This document shows positions 1 through 8,490 of a stretch of 41,927 nucleotides of DNA, in pieces (position 1 is the first letter of the stretch; every line of letters starts with the position of its first letter). The notes below the pieces were generated by a model, which was given only the letters and a program-made list of their open reading frames with translations, did no database searches and was not told the origin of the DNA. The position numbers and the translations under genes are program-made. This stretch comes from Treponema sp. (lineage in GTDB: Bacteria; Spirochaetota; Spirochaetia; Treponematales; Breznakiellaceae), in NCBI GenBank assembly GCA_009782495.1, contig WRIX01000010.1, positions 1 through 41,927 of the forward strand, given 5' to 3'.

Positions 1-190
1 CCTTTATATTGGAAACGATATGAAAAACGACATCACCGGTGCTGCCGGAGAAGGTTTTACTACGGCGCTTTTTGCCGGAGACCGCCGCTCACTCAGGCTC
101 CGTGAAGACGACCCTGCCTGTGCGGGCAAAAGGCCGGACATGGTTTTAAGAGATTTGCAAACGCTCGAAAAAGCGCTGCCCCTTGAATGA
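1..190 (+). CDS. C-terminal end of a HAD-family hydrolase (partial)
   Basis: An open frame enters from the left edge (codons in phase from base 2) and stops at 188-190. The fragment begins YIGNDMKNDITGA, the motif IV region of HAD phosphatases, where the Asp residues help bind Mg2+. It continues with a GDRRSLRLR segment and a PDMVLRDL tail typical of the Cof/Gph-like end of these proteins. The N-terminus with the nucleophilic Asp lies outside the window, so substrate and subfamily cannot be given. Its stop overlaps the TTG that could start the next frame by 8 bases, which suggests translational coupling. Confidence 0.75.
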   Translation, partial: LYIGNDMKNDITGAAGEGFTTALFAGDRRSLRLREDDPACAGKRPDMVLRDLQTLEKALPLE

Positions 191-458
191 GGCCTTAATA
201 ATACCGATAATTAAGACAATGTTTACAAAAGAGATGTTCGGTTTTTTATTTAAGGTGATCACGTCCTGGCAAATTATTGTCGTTACCGTTTGTTTACTTA
301 TATATTTTTCGCTGGTGTCTTATGTCGCCCGTATTTACCATCCGGGACATTCCGGATTATCCTTTGATTCCAAACCCAGGAAGAAGAAAGAAAAAAAGGC
401 AACTGCAGTATTACCCGAAAGCAGCGATGAAGATGATCTTGGCATAGAAGAACAGTGA
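183..458 (+). CDS. Small single-pass membrane protein of unknown function
   Basis: A 91-residue frame from TTG 183. An ATG at 219 (residue 13) is an alternative start, and neither has a clear Shine-Dalgarno. The sequence shows one strong hydrophobic stretch at about residues 25-50, then a Lys-rich patch (PRKKKEKK) and an acidic C-terminal tail. This suggests an inner-membrane anchor with a cytoplasmic charged tail. It is squeezed between the HAD gene (8-base overlap if TTG is used) and truB (GTGA overlap at 455-458), which supports its being translated. I do not recognise a family, and the function is unknown. Confidence 0.6.
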   Translation: MNEALIIPIIKTMFTKEMFGFLFKVITSWQIIVVTVCLLIYFSLVSYVARIYHPGHSGLSFDSKPRKKKEKKATAVLPESSDEDDLGIEEQ

Positions 459-1351
459 ATGGTTGTCTTCTATTAAATAAAAATCCCGGAACCACTTCAT
501 TTGACAGTTTAAGACCGGTTAAAAAAGCCCTTAAAACACCAAAGGTGTGCCACACCGGAACTCTGGATAGTTTTGCACAGGGCCTTCTTGTGGTATTGAC
601 CGGCCGTGCCGTAAAACTATCATCAATTTTTACCGGCTGCGATAAACAGTACCGGGCATTACTCCGTTTCGGTGAAGAAACCGACACCCTCGATCCGCAG
701 GGGACACTGGTTGCAGCCGCTCCCATTCCCCGTCAGGAAGACCTGGAAGCAGCATTGCCTGCCTTTACAGGAACCATTCTGCAGGCTCCGCCTTTGTACT
801 CAGCGGTTCATGTTAATGGCAAACGCGCTCATGCATTAGCCAGGGCCGGTATAGCCATAGAAATGAAAAAACGGCCTGTTACCATCTATGGCATTTCTCT
901 GACTGCCTGGGATCCGCCTTGTGCAGAACTGGAAATTCACTGTTCCAGCGGAACGTATATTCGTTCCCTTGCAAGAGACCTTGCGCTGGCTATTGGTTCC
1001 CGGGCTCATCTTCATACCCTGAAACGTACCAAGGTAGGGAATTTTTCCTTACAGGATGCATTTTCGATACCCTCTGAAACAACAAATGACCATTTTATGG
1101 AAGAAACAATCAAAACAGCGCTACAGCCTCTTAACACTGAGCTTTTTGCAAAGTTAGGCATACCTTGTATTCAAATCAATAAAGAAACTGCCAAAATAGT
1201 TTCCCATGGCGGGGATTTAAAACTCCTTAGGGAAGCAATACCTCTACCGAAAAAAAATACTATCGCCCTTTTTGGACCGGAATCTTTTGCTGCACTAATA
1301 GAACAAAAAGATCATTTATGGAACTATAGGTTTGTCAATGCAGCGGATTAA
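455..1351 (+). CDS. truB: tRNA pseudouridine(55) synthase TruB
   Basis: TruB isomerises U55 in the T-loop of elongator tRNAs to pseudouridine. The 298-residue length is normal. The N-terminal LLLNKNPGTTSFDSL segment and the catalytic motif HTGTLDSFAQGLL, with Asp38 as the nucleophile, are clear. The KQYRALLRFG and SSGTYIRSLARDLA motifs also fit. The GTG start at 455 overlaps the upstream stop (GTGA), indicating coupling. The 3' end overlaps ribF. Gene order truB-ribF-rpsO-pnp is common across bacteria. The C-terminal 80 residues are poorly conserved, as is usual beyond the catalytic core. Confidence 0.93.
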   Translation: MNGCLLLNKNPGTTSFDSLRPVKKALKTPKVCHTGTLDSFAQGLLVVLTGRAVKLSSIFTGCDKQYRALLRFGEETDTLDPQGTLVAAAPIPRQEDLEAALPAFTGTILQAPPLYSAVHVNGKRAHALARAGIAIEMKKRPVTIYGISLTAWDPPCAELEIHCSSGTYIRSLARDLALAIGSRAHLHTLKRTKVGNFSLQDAFSIPSETTNDHFMEETIKTALQPLNTELFAKLGIPCIQINKETAKIVSHGGDLKLLREAIPLPKKNTIALFGPESFAALIEQKDHLWNYRFVNAAD

Positions 1352-1946
1352 TTGGGACGATCTAGAAAACCTATGTCCGGACAACAGCTCTAAACCGGAG
1401 TTGGCCGGACATTCCGCCGGGCCCGAAGGTGGAATGTTCCCCTCCGGCGGTAAAAAAACTGCCCTTACGATAGGTGTGTTCGACGGCCTGCACCGGGGAC
1501 ACCAGGCGCTAATTGCGAAAATCACCGAAAAAGCGCCTGAATGCCTCCCGGCCATAATAACATTCCGCAACAATCCCAAAAATTTGGAAGGTATTATCAG
1601 TTTTGAAGAAAAAATGACCCTTTTGGACAGTTTTGGGATCGCCCTTGCCGTGATCATTGACTTTTCGGAGCATTTCAGTAAAATAAACGGAAGGGACTTT
1701 CTGAAAGCCCTGAACAGGTATCTCTGTCCTGCCTATATAGGGCTGGGAGAGAATTTTCACTGCGGATACCGCAGAGACACAGATGCAAAGGCCTTTAAAG
1801 CATTGGCGGAAAGCTTGGGCATTGAAACGGAAATAATACCCCCTGTTATGGAAGGGGGATCGGCTATCAGTTCCAGCAGAATACGGGCTGCTCTGAAGGA
1901 GGGCAGAGCCGAAGAAGCGGCTTTGCTATTAGGGCGCCCACTGTAA
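1338..1946 (+). CDS. ribF: RibF-like FMN adenylyltransferase (FAD synthetase domain only)
   Basis: The nucleotidyltransferase motif GVFDGLHRGHQALI marks the FAD-synthetase half of bifunctional RibF, which makes FAD from FMN and ATP. The second motif, SSSRIRAAL, precedes the C-terminus. The protein is about 202 residues and stops at LLGRPL, just where the riboflavin kinase domain normally begins, so no kinase domain is encoded here. ATG 1338 is preferred over TTG 1332, and both overlap the end of truB. Between the first 15 or so residues and the catalytic motif lies an unusual Pro/Gly-rich segment of about 25 residues, encoded by a strongly palindromic stretch (1395-1450) that looks like an in-frame insertion. 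Confidence 0.85.
   Translation: MQRINWDDLENLCPDNSSKPELAGHSAGPEGGMFPSGGKKTALTIGVFDGLHRGHQALIAKITEKAPECLPAIITFRNNPKNLEGIISFEEKMTLLDSFGIALAVIIDFSEHFSKINGRDFLKALNRYLCPAYIGLGENFHCGYRRDTDAKAFKALAESLGIETEIIPPVMEGGSAISSSRIRAALKEGRAEEAALLLGRPL
1395..1450. repeat. Palindromic element inside ribF
   Basis: Several nested inverted repeats are packed into 56 bases. CCGGAG (1395-1400) pairs with CTCCGG (1442-1447). CCGCCGG (1414-1420) pairs with CCGGCGG (1444-1450). ACATTCC-GCC (1409-1418) pairs with GGT-GGAATGT (1429-1437). Codons are kept in frame. It encodes low-complexity residues absent from most RibF N-termini. This looks like a small palindromic repeat that landed in the gene, but no second copy was found in the window. 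Confidence 0.5.
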
Positions 1947-1958
1947 TCAAGCGGCGCC
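1933..1958 (+). promoter_or_regulatory. Stem-loop across the ribF stop, upstream of rpsO
   Basis: GGCGCC at 1933-1938 and again at 1953-1958 can pair around a 14-base loop that contains the ribF stop codon (1944-1946). It lies about 14 bases before the rpsO Shine-Dalgarno (AAGGAG at 1973-1978). S15 leaders are often autoregulated by structure in other bacteria. A role here is only inferred, and it could equally be an RNA-processing or attenuation stem. Confidence 0.35.
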
Positions 1959-1989
1959 ATTATACAGGTTTCAAGGAGTGTAATTATAT

Positions 1990-2259
1990 ATGGCTTTAAC
2001 CAAAGAAGAAGTAACTTCCACTATCACAAAGTTCGGTAAAAACGAAAAAGATACCGGAGCATCGGAAGTTCAAATTGCCCTGTTAACCAAACGGATCAAT
2101 CAATTAACGGAGCACTGCAAACAATTTAAAAAGGATAAGTCCGGACAGCGGGGACTTTTAATCCTGGTAGGAAAACGCCGCCGTATGCTTAAATACCTGC
2201 AGCGGGTTGATCTGGAAAAGTACCGTTCTCTGATTAAGGAATTAGGTCTGCGTAAATGA
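1990..2259 (+). CDS. rpsO: 30S ribosomal protein uS15
   Basis: The 89-residue product has the standard S15 length and motifs. ASEVQIALLTKRINQLTEH is followed by a basic KRRRMLKYLQ segment and the terminal [10 protein letters not shown]15 binds the central domain of 16S rRNA early in 30S assembly. ATG 1990 is preceded by AAGGAG with good spacing. The stop overlaps the pnp start (ATGA), so the rpsO-pnp pair known from many bacteria is translationally coupled here. Confidence 0.97.
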   Translation: MALTKEEVTSTITKFGKNEKDTGASEVQIALLTKRINQLTEHCKQFKKDKSGQRGLLILVGKRRRMLKYLQRVDLEKYRSLIKELGLRK

Positions 2260-4451
2260 TGCAGACAGTTACCCACACAATAGCCGGCAAAGAGCTAATC
2301 CTCGAAACCGGCAGGATCGCAAAGCAGGCCAACGGTTCTGTCTTTGCCCAGTACGAAGGTTCGGCTGTTATCGCCACAGTCTGCGCTTCTTCCGACTCAA
2401 TAGAAGGGCTGGACTATGTACCGCTGACTGTTGACTACAACGAAAAATACTATGCTGCGGGAAAGATCCCCGGCGGTTTTATCAAGCGTGAAAGCCGTCC
2501 CAAAGACAAGGAAATCCTTGTATCGCGGCTTATCGACCGGCCCATGCGGCCCCTGTTTGACAAAAGTTTCGGCAGGGATATACAGATAGTTCCAACAACC
2601 ATTTCCGCCGATCAAACAAACCCGACGGATATACTGGCGATCATCGCTTCTTCCGCCGCAATTCATATCTCGGACATTCCTTTTAACGGCCCTGTTGCCG
2701 GTGTGCGTATTTGTGCATTGGGAGACGAACTTTTAGTTAATCCCACCTACGAAGAGATTGAAAAATCCCGGCTGGAGATTGTTGTTGCCGGTACCAGAGA
2801 CGGAATTACAATGGTCGAAGGAGGGGCTGCCGAAGTAAGCGAAGAACTGATGATAGCCGCCCTGGAAAAAGCCCATAAGGTAATCATCGAACTTTGCGAG
2901 CTGCAGGATAAACTTAGATCGGCAGCCGGCAAGGAAAAGCTTCCGTTAAACCCAAGCAGCCATGTTCTGGAAAACAGAGAGTCAATGCACGATGAAGCAT
3001 ATCCCAAACTGCAGAGCGCATGTTTTGAGCCGACCAAAGAAGGACGGCGCAGCGCAATCAAAGCGGTAAAAACAGAACTTGCGGAAAAGTATGCACAGCA
3101 GCTTGAGGACGAGGTTCAGAAAAAACTTTTTGATGCGCTCTTTGAAGATATGCAATACGAAATACTCCGTTCTTCCATTCTGGACAAGGGAAAACGCGTA
3201 GACGGCCGCGGAACAGAAGACATCAGATCGATCACGTGCGAAATCGGCCTTTTAAAGCGAACCCACGGTTCAGCCCTTTTTACCCGCGGTGAAACCCAAT
3301 CTCTTGCAGTAACTACCCTGGGAACGGTTTTTGACGAGCAAATCTACGATGATATCGAAGGTGACAAGCGGGAAAATTTTATTCTGCACTATAACTTCCC
3401 CCCCTATTCGGTGGGAGAAACAGGAAGACTCGGCACGGGACGGCGGGAAATCGGCCACGGCAATTTAGCGCATCGTTCCCTGAAAGCAATGGTTCCTTCC
3501 AAGGAAGATTTTCCCTATACGATCCGTATGGTGTCGGAAATTATGGAATCCAACGGCTCTTCTTCTATGGCTTCGGTCTGCGGCGGAACCCTCTCCATGC
3601 TCCATGCCGGTGTTCCCATGAAAAAACCTGTAGCGGGTATTGCTATGGGGCTTATTTCCGAAGGGGATCGTTATGCGGTACTTTCGGACATACTTGGCGA
3701 AGAAGATCACCTTGGGGACATGGATTTTAAAGTTGCCGGTACAGAAGACGGCATTACCGGTTTCCAGATGGACATCAAGATTGCGGGCGTTAATGCCGAG
3801 ATAATGGGAAAAGCTCTGGCTCAGGCAAAACAGGGCAGACTCCACATCCTTTCGATAATGAACCAAACGATTAACAAGCCTTCAGACTCAATCAGTGAAC
3901 ATGCCCCGAAGATTGTTACCATGAAAATCGAAGTAGACAAAATCGGCGCCCTGATAGGACCCGGCGGCAAGAATATCAAAGCGCTCTGTGAACAGTACAG
4001 CGTAACTATCAACACCGAAAACGACGGCACCGTTACAATCTACGGAAAAAACACCAAAGATACCGAAAACGCAAAATCAGCGGTAATGGGAGTTGTATCC
4101 GATCCCGAGACAGGACGAATCTACAACGGCACCGTTAAGCGGATCATGGAATTCGGCGCCTTTGTAGAAATTCTCCCCGGAAAAGAAGGCCTCGTGCATA
4201 TATCCAAACTTTCACGGCAGAGAATAGCCCAGGTAACCGATGTACTTTCCGAAGGACAGGAAATCCCCGTTAAACTGGTGGAAATTGATAAAATGGGCCG
4301 GTTGAATCTTTCGTACATTGACGCCATTGATCCTAACGGCGCGCCCCCGGAAGGAGAAAGCCAGGGCAGAACAGACGGCTACGGCAGAGGAGATGGCAGG
4401 GGCCAGCGGGACAACGGCCCTCACCGGGGAAACAACCGCCGCCGCTTCTAG
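2256..4451 (+). CDS. pnp: Polyribonucleotide nucleotidyltransferase (PNPase)
   Basis: PNPase degrades RNA from the 3' end using phosphate. The 731 residues show the usual order: first RNase PH domain with [21 protein letters not shown]; helical linker; catalytic second RNase PH domain with [12 protein letters not shown] and [16 protein letters not shown], which carries the metal-binding acidic residues; KH domain with [14 protein letters not shown]; and S1 domain with [20 protein letters not shown]. The last 35 or so residues are rich in Arg, Gly and Gln, a flexible RNA-binding tail. The start ATGATG overlaps the rpsO stop. dut starts one base after the stop. Confidence 0.97.
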   Translation: MMQTVTHTIAGKELILETGRIAKQANGSVFAQYEGSAVIATVCASSDSIEGLDYVPLTVDYNEKYYAAGKIPGGFIKRESRPKDKEILVSRLIDRPMRPLFDKSFGRDIQIVPTTISADQTNPTDILAIIASSAAIHISDIPFNGPVAGVRICALGDELLVNPTYEEIEKSRLEIVVAGTRDGITMVEGGAAEVSEELMIAALEKAHKVIIELCELQDKLRSAAGKEKLPLNPSSHVLENRESMHDEAYPKLQSACFEPTKEGRRSAIKAVKTELAEKYAQQLEDEVQKKLFDALFEDMQYEILRSSILDKGKRVDGRGTEDIRSITCEIGLLKRTHGSALFTRGETQSLAVTTLGTVFDEQIYDDIEGDKRENFILHYNFPPYSVGETGRLGTGRREIGHGNLAHRSLKAMVPSKEDFPYTIRMVSEIMESNGSSSMASVCGGTLSMLHAGVPMKKPVAGIAMGLISEGDRYAVLSDILGEEDHLGDMDFKVAGTEDGITGFQMDIKIAGVNAEIMGKALAQAKQGRLHILSIMNQTINKPSDSISEHAPKIVTMKIEVDKIGALIGPGGKNIKALCEQYSVTINTENDGTVTIYGKNTKDTENAKSAVMGVVSDPETGRIYNGTVKRIMEFGAFVEILPGKEGLVHISKLSRQRIAQVTDVLSEGQEIPVKLVEIDKMGRLNLSYIDAIDPNGAPPEGESQGRTDGYGRGDGRGQRDNGPHRGNNRRRF

Positions 4452-4452
4452 G

Positions 4453-4938
4453 ATGATTGGCCCCACGTCAGGCGCGCCCTGTGTGAGGGTGTACCGCACG
4501 GATAAAAACGCTGCCCTGCCAGGATATGCTACGGCAGGGGCGGCAGGGGCTGATGTAGAAGCCTTTATCCCTGAAGAACTGACATTGCAGCCCGGCCAGC
4601 GGGTCAAAATCCCAACCGGCCTTGTTCTGGAAATCCCTGCCGGATGGGAAGCACAAGTACGGCCACGTTCCGGCCTTGCCCTGAAACACGGCATTACCGT
4701 TCTTAATACACCCGGCACCATTGACAGCGATTACCGGGGTGAACTGGAAATAATTCTGATAAATCTTGGCTCAGATCCGTGTATTATACATAACGGCGAC
4801 AGGATTGCCCAATTGGTATTTGCCCCTGCTCCGCAGGTTCATTTTGAAACAACCGAAAAACCGGAAAGCACTCTCCGCGGCGGAGACGGCTTTGGTTCTA
4901 CCGGCATTGGCGGCAAAGCCAATGGAACAGTATCATAA
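4453..4938 (+). CDS. dut: Deoxyuridine 5'-triphosphate nucleotidohydrolase (dUTPase)
   Basis: The enzyme cleaves dUTP to dUMP and pyrophosphate, keeping uracil out of DNA and supplying dUMP. All five motifs of the trimeric dUTPase family are visible: [35 protein letters not shown] (with the catalytic Asp), GDRIAQLVF and the C-terminal P-loop-like [13 protein letters not shown] 4453 lies one base after the pnp stop and gives 161 residues, the family's normal size. A longer frame reaches back into pnp but adds only low-complexity residues. The gene overlaps the start of lptF. Confidence 0.95.
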   Translation: MIGPTSGAPCVRVYRTDKNAALPGYATAGAAGADVEAFIPEELTLQPGQRVKIPTGLVLEIPAGWEAQVRPRSGLALKHGITVLNTPGTIDSDYRGELEIILINLGSDPCIIHNGDRIAQLVFAPAPQVHFETTEKPESTLRGGDGFGSTGIGGKANGTVS

Positions 4939-6208
4939 CGGTAAACTAATGTACCGGAGCGCCCGTTCAAAAACCATTTTTTTCTACATAGCAAAGGAAA
5001 TTCTGCTGGCTTTTTGTATCTGTTTCCTGTTTTTCTTTTTTGCTTTTTTTGTAAACCAGATCCTTCTGATGGCAAGGGAAATTATTTCAAAGCGTGTCCC
5101 GCTGTACCAGGTTGCATTACTGGTTGTTTATTCTTTGCCTTCAATAATCGCAATGGCATCTCCCTTTGCCTGCCTTACCGGCACCCTTATTACCATAGGC
5201 CGCTTCAGTTCCGACAATGAAATCCTTGTCTTTCTTTCTTCCGGTCTTTCTTACCGTTCGGTGTTTTTTCCCGCTTTGGCTGTGGGCTTGATCATTTCCC
5301 TTTTTTCTTTTTTTGCCAATGACATACTGCTTCCTGCGGGAACCATACAATTTTCCAGGCTGTACCGCCGAATACTTTTTTCTTCTCCGGCGCTTGAATT
5401 GGAATCCAATTCGGTTAAGCTTTTTAAAGAAAAGGATACCGTTATCGTTACAGGACATGTGACGGACAAAACAATTCGCGACATTTTGATCATTGACAGA
5501 ACCAAAGACGGCGAACGAAGGATGATTGTCGCAAAAGAGGCCGGACTTGAAGATTTGGGAGAAGGAAATATCAGCATTAATCTGAAAGAACCTTTTGTTC
5601 AATCGGGAAAGGAAAACCAGAAAAAGGATTATGACTATGCCTCTGCCGGTTTCCTGCGCTACATTGTTTCACAGAATGATATTGCCGATGCGGTTAATTT
5701 TATCGGCCCGCGTGAAATGAGCTCTGTTGATGTACGCAGGGAAATTCAAAAAAAAGAAACGGCATACCGGGAAAGACTCGAAACAGAATACGAAAGGTTA
5801 AGCGCCGAAGCCCTGACTTTGGAAACAGAATTACGGGAAGGGAACACCGGAACAGCATCCCTTGCCGCATCCTGGCAATACTCTTCGGAATCAGTAAAGG
5901 AAATATCACGGGACAGAAGCCTCCTTTTGTACAGACTGGAATACTACAAAAAATTTGCAATACCTTTTGGAGCCCTTTCTTTTATATTTGCAGCTGTTTC
6001 AATAGGCCTTTTGGCAAACAAAGGCGGTCAAACCGTTGGCTTTGTAATCGGTATCTGCATATCCGCACTGTATTGGGGACTGCTCCTTATTGGACAGGAA
6101 CTGGGAACCAGGCTTGATTTCTCGCCTTTTTGGTCGATGTGGTTTCCCAATATCCTGGCCATTACCTCAGGGATCGTTCTGTTCGGTATAAGGTTACATT
6201 CAAGATGA
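4922..6208 (+). CDS. lptF: LptF/LptG-family LPS-export permease (first of the pair)
   Basis: This is a YjgP/YjgQ-family inner-membrane permease. In the LptB2FG transporter such subunits extract a lipid glycoconjugate from the inner membrane. The N-terminus ([19 protein letters not shown]) and two further hydrophobic segments precede a periplasmic beta-jellyroll-like region (about residues 120-270). A short charged helical insert follows, rich in Glu and Arg, and then three C-terminal membrane segments. ATG 4922 or ATG 4949 may be the start, and the first overlaps dut by 17 bases. Treponemes such as T. pallidum lack classical LPS, so the cargo may be another lipid. Assignment as F rather than G is by position only. 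Confidence 0.82.
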   Translation: MEQYHNGKLMYRSARSKTIFFYIAKEILLAFCICFLFFFFAFFVNQILLMAREIISKRVPLYQVALLVVYSLPSIIAMASPFACLTGTLITIGRFSSDNEILVFLSSGLSYRSVFFPALAVGLIISLFSFFANDILLPAGTIQFSRLYRRILFSSPALELESNSVKLFKEKDTVIVTGHVTDKTIRDILIIDRTKDGERRMIVAKEAGLEDLGEGNISINLKEPFVQSGKENQKKDYDYASAGFLRYIVSQNDIADAVNFIGPREMSSVDVRREIQKKETAYRERLETEYERLSAEALTLETELREGNTGTASLAASWQYSSESVKEISRDRSLLLYRLEYYKKFAIPFGALSFIFAAVSIGLLANKGGQTVGFVIGICISALYWGLLLIGQELGTRLDFSPFWSMWFPNILAITSGIVLFGIRLHSR

Positions 6209-7308
6209 CTAGTCCGATTAAACCGGTAACACTGGACCGTTACCTGATACGGCAGTTTTTTCCGGTTTTTCTTGCGGCCCTGACCCTTTTTTCCATGCTG
6301 GTTTTGTTACTCGATCTTTTTCTTAACCTGACAAGGTTTCTGAGCAATGACGCCGGTGTTCCGGCAATACTCAAAGTATCCCTTTTCTATATTCCGAAAT
6401 GTATTAGTTATGCACTGCCGGTATCGCTCCTTTTTGCATCGGCGTATACACTGGGAGATTTACGGGCAAAAAATGAGCTTTCTACCATTTTGGGATCCGG
6501 AGTTCCCTTTTGGCGTTTCTGCCTTTCACTTATTATGTTTGGAATTATCTTTTCTTTTTTTGCTTTCTTTTTTGAAGATCTTGCCGTAATTCCTGCCTTG
6601 CGTCAAAAAAACAGGATGAGCCGGGAACTGCTTGGAACCTATACGGAAAATTCTTCCCGCATTGTTATCAAGCTCGAAGGCGGGCGGTTAATCTATTCGG
6701 TGGATTTTTTCGATTTTTCTTCCCAAACCTTAAGCGGAGTAACAATCATTGAACTGGATGAAAACAAGAAACTTAACAGTATGGTTTATGCTTCCAGAGC
6801 GGAATGGCAGGAAGATTCCTGGTCATTTGTCAGTCCGGTACTTTACAGCTGGGACAAAGGTTTTTTGCGCCCTTCAAATGCCGATCCGCAGGAAATCAAT
6901 GATTTAATGTCAGAAAAGTACCGGGAAGAACCCGAAACATTCAGAAGGAGTTCGGTTGCTGCATCGGAATTAAACGTCCGTGATGCGGCCATGCTTATTA
7001 AAGACCTGCGCAGGGCAGGACTTCCCGTTTCTTCCGCTTTGGCTGACTATCATCACCGTTTTTCCTTTTCCGCTGTTTCATTTGTCGTAATTTTTCTGTC
7101 GCTTACCATCTCGGGACGTTTTAATAAAAACATACTTCTTTTAAGCCTCCTTGCAAGCCTTGGCACTGCGGTTATTTACTATGTAGTTGAAATGCTCAGC
7201 ATGATGAGTGCACAAGCGGGTATTATACCTCCGTTTTGGGGAGCCTGGACTCCGGTCTTTATCTGTACAGCCGCAGGTTTTTTCCTGCTTCGTTTTGCCA
7301 AATCATAA
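6205..7308 (+). CDS. lptG: LptF/LptG-family LPS-export permease (second of the pair)
   Basis: A 367-residue YjgP/YjgQ protein beginning TLDRYLIRQFFPVFLAAL, the family's typical first membrane helix. Three membrane helices come first, then a periplasmic domain (about residues 130-260) and three C-terminal helices. ATG 6205 overlaps the upstream stop (ATGA), so the two permeases are made together, as expected for a heterodimer. The matching ATPase LptB is not in the window. A longer frame from 6130 is possible but less likely. Confidence 0.85.
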   Translation: MTSPIKPVTLDRYLIRQFFPVFLAALTLFSMLVLLLDLFLNLTRFLSNDAGVPAILKVSLFYIPKCISYALPVSLLFASAYTLGDLRAKNELSTILGSGVPFWRFCLSLIMFGIIFSFFAFFFEDLAVIPALRQKNRMSRELLGTYTENSSRIVIKLEGGRLIYSVDFFDFSSQTLSGVTIIELDENKKLNSMVYASRAEWQEDSWSFVSPVLYSWDKGFLRPSNADPQEINDLMSEKYREEPETFRRSSVAASELNVRDAAMLIKDLRRAGLPVSSALADYHHRFSFSAVSFVVIFLSLTISGRFNKNILLLSLLASLGTAVIYYVVEMLSMMSAQAGIIPPFWGAWTPVFICTAAGFFLLRFAKS

Positions 7309-7314
7309 GGCAGT

Positions 7315-8490
7315 ATGCAGATGAGCAGCCAAAGTGTAACTTTAGCCCGGCAGGATTTTTTTACTATTGTACATGCCGATTCCGGCTCCCGGGCGAGGAG
7401 AGGAACGCTCGCTTTGAAACATGGGATCGTTGAAACTCCGGTGTTTATGCCGGTAGGAACCAACGGAACGGTAAAAGCCCTGACCAACGAAGACCTTGAA
7501 GAAATCGGTTTTTCGATTATCCTGGCCAATACCTATCACCTGTACCTCCGGCCGGGAACAGAGGTAATTGGAAAAGCCGGAGACTTAAGGAGTTTTACCC
7601 AATGGAAAAAAAATTATTTAACCGATTCGGGCGGGTTTCAGATTTTTTCCCTGGCGCCGTTCCGGAAAATAACCGAAGAAGGAGCGGCATTCCGTTCCCA
7701 CATAGACGGTTCTTATCACCTATTAACACCGGAAAAAGCAGTCGAAATTCAAACAGTGCTGAACAGTGATATTCAGATGCAGCTGGATGTATGTACACCC
7801 TGGGAAACACCTGAAAAAAACGCCCGAAATGCCCTGGAAATAACAGGCAGATGGTTAAAAAGAGCATACGAAAGCTGGCGGCATTCGGCAGACAACGGAT
7901 ACCACGGCTCGCTTTTTTCCATTGTTCAGGGGAATTTTTATCCCGAACTTCGCAGGGAAAGCGTGGAAAAAACGCTTGAATACAATACTCCGGGCATAGC
8001 TATAGGAGGACTTTCCGTTGGTGAACCGGAAGAAGTTTTCCGGGAATATCTTCATTTTACTTCCTGCCTTTTACCTGAAGAAAAACCCCGGTATGTAATG
8101 GGCATAGGAACCCCGGAATATATTTTATGGGCCATAGAAGAAGGAATTGATATGTTTGACTGTGTATTCCCCACAAGGGTCGGAAGAAACGGACTTGTAT
8201 TGACTCATGACGGCCCTGTCTCACTCAAAAAAGCGGAAAACACCGAAAACTTTGTTCCCATAGATACATCATGTTCCTGCAAAGTCTGCAAAACCTACAG
8301 CCGCGCTTACATGCGCCATCTTTTTAAAACCCGCGAAATCCTCTGTTCCATGCTGGCAAGCTACCATAATTTGTACTTCCTCAACAATTTAGTGCTTAAT
8401 GCACGCTCTGCTATCAGCAGAAATAAATTCATGGATTTTAAAAAGGCCTTTCTAAACCGATACTTATATAAGGGAGATAAAAATGAATAA
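7315..8490 (+). CDS. tgt: tRNA-guanine(34) transglycosylase
   Basis: Tgt exchanges G34 for a queuosine precursor in tRNAs with a GUN anticodon. The 391 residues carry DSGGFQIFSL, with Asp104 as the general acid/base. The nucleophile region FDCVFPTRVGRNG places the catalytic Asp at 282. A zinc site CSCKVC (Cys320, 322, 325) is completed by a downstream His in LASYHNLYFL. ATG 7315 follows lptG by six bases, with AAGG just upstream; ATG 7321 is an alternative. The 3' end overlaps the next gene. Asp/Val in DCVFPTR and the residues around it fit bacterial, not archaeal, TGT. Confidence 0.95.
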   Translation: MQMSSQSVTLARQDFFTIVHADSGSRARRGTLALKHGIVETPVFMPVGTNGTVKALTNEDLEEIGFSIILANTYHLYLRPGTEVIGKAGDLRSFTQWKKNYLTDSGGFQIFSLAPFRKITEEGAAFRSHIDGSYHLLTPEKAVEIQTVLNSDIQMQLDVCTPWETPEKNARNALEITGRWLKRAYESWRHSADNGYHGSLFSIVQGNFYPELRRESVEKTLEYNTPGIAIGGLSVGEPEEVFREYLHFTSCLLPEEKPRYVMGIGTPEYILWAIEEGIDMFDCVFPTRVGRNGLVLTHDGPVSLKKAENTENFVPIDTSCSCKVCKTYSRAYMRHLFKTREILCSMLASYHNLYFLNNLVLNARSAISRNKFMDFKKAFLNRYLYKGDKNE

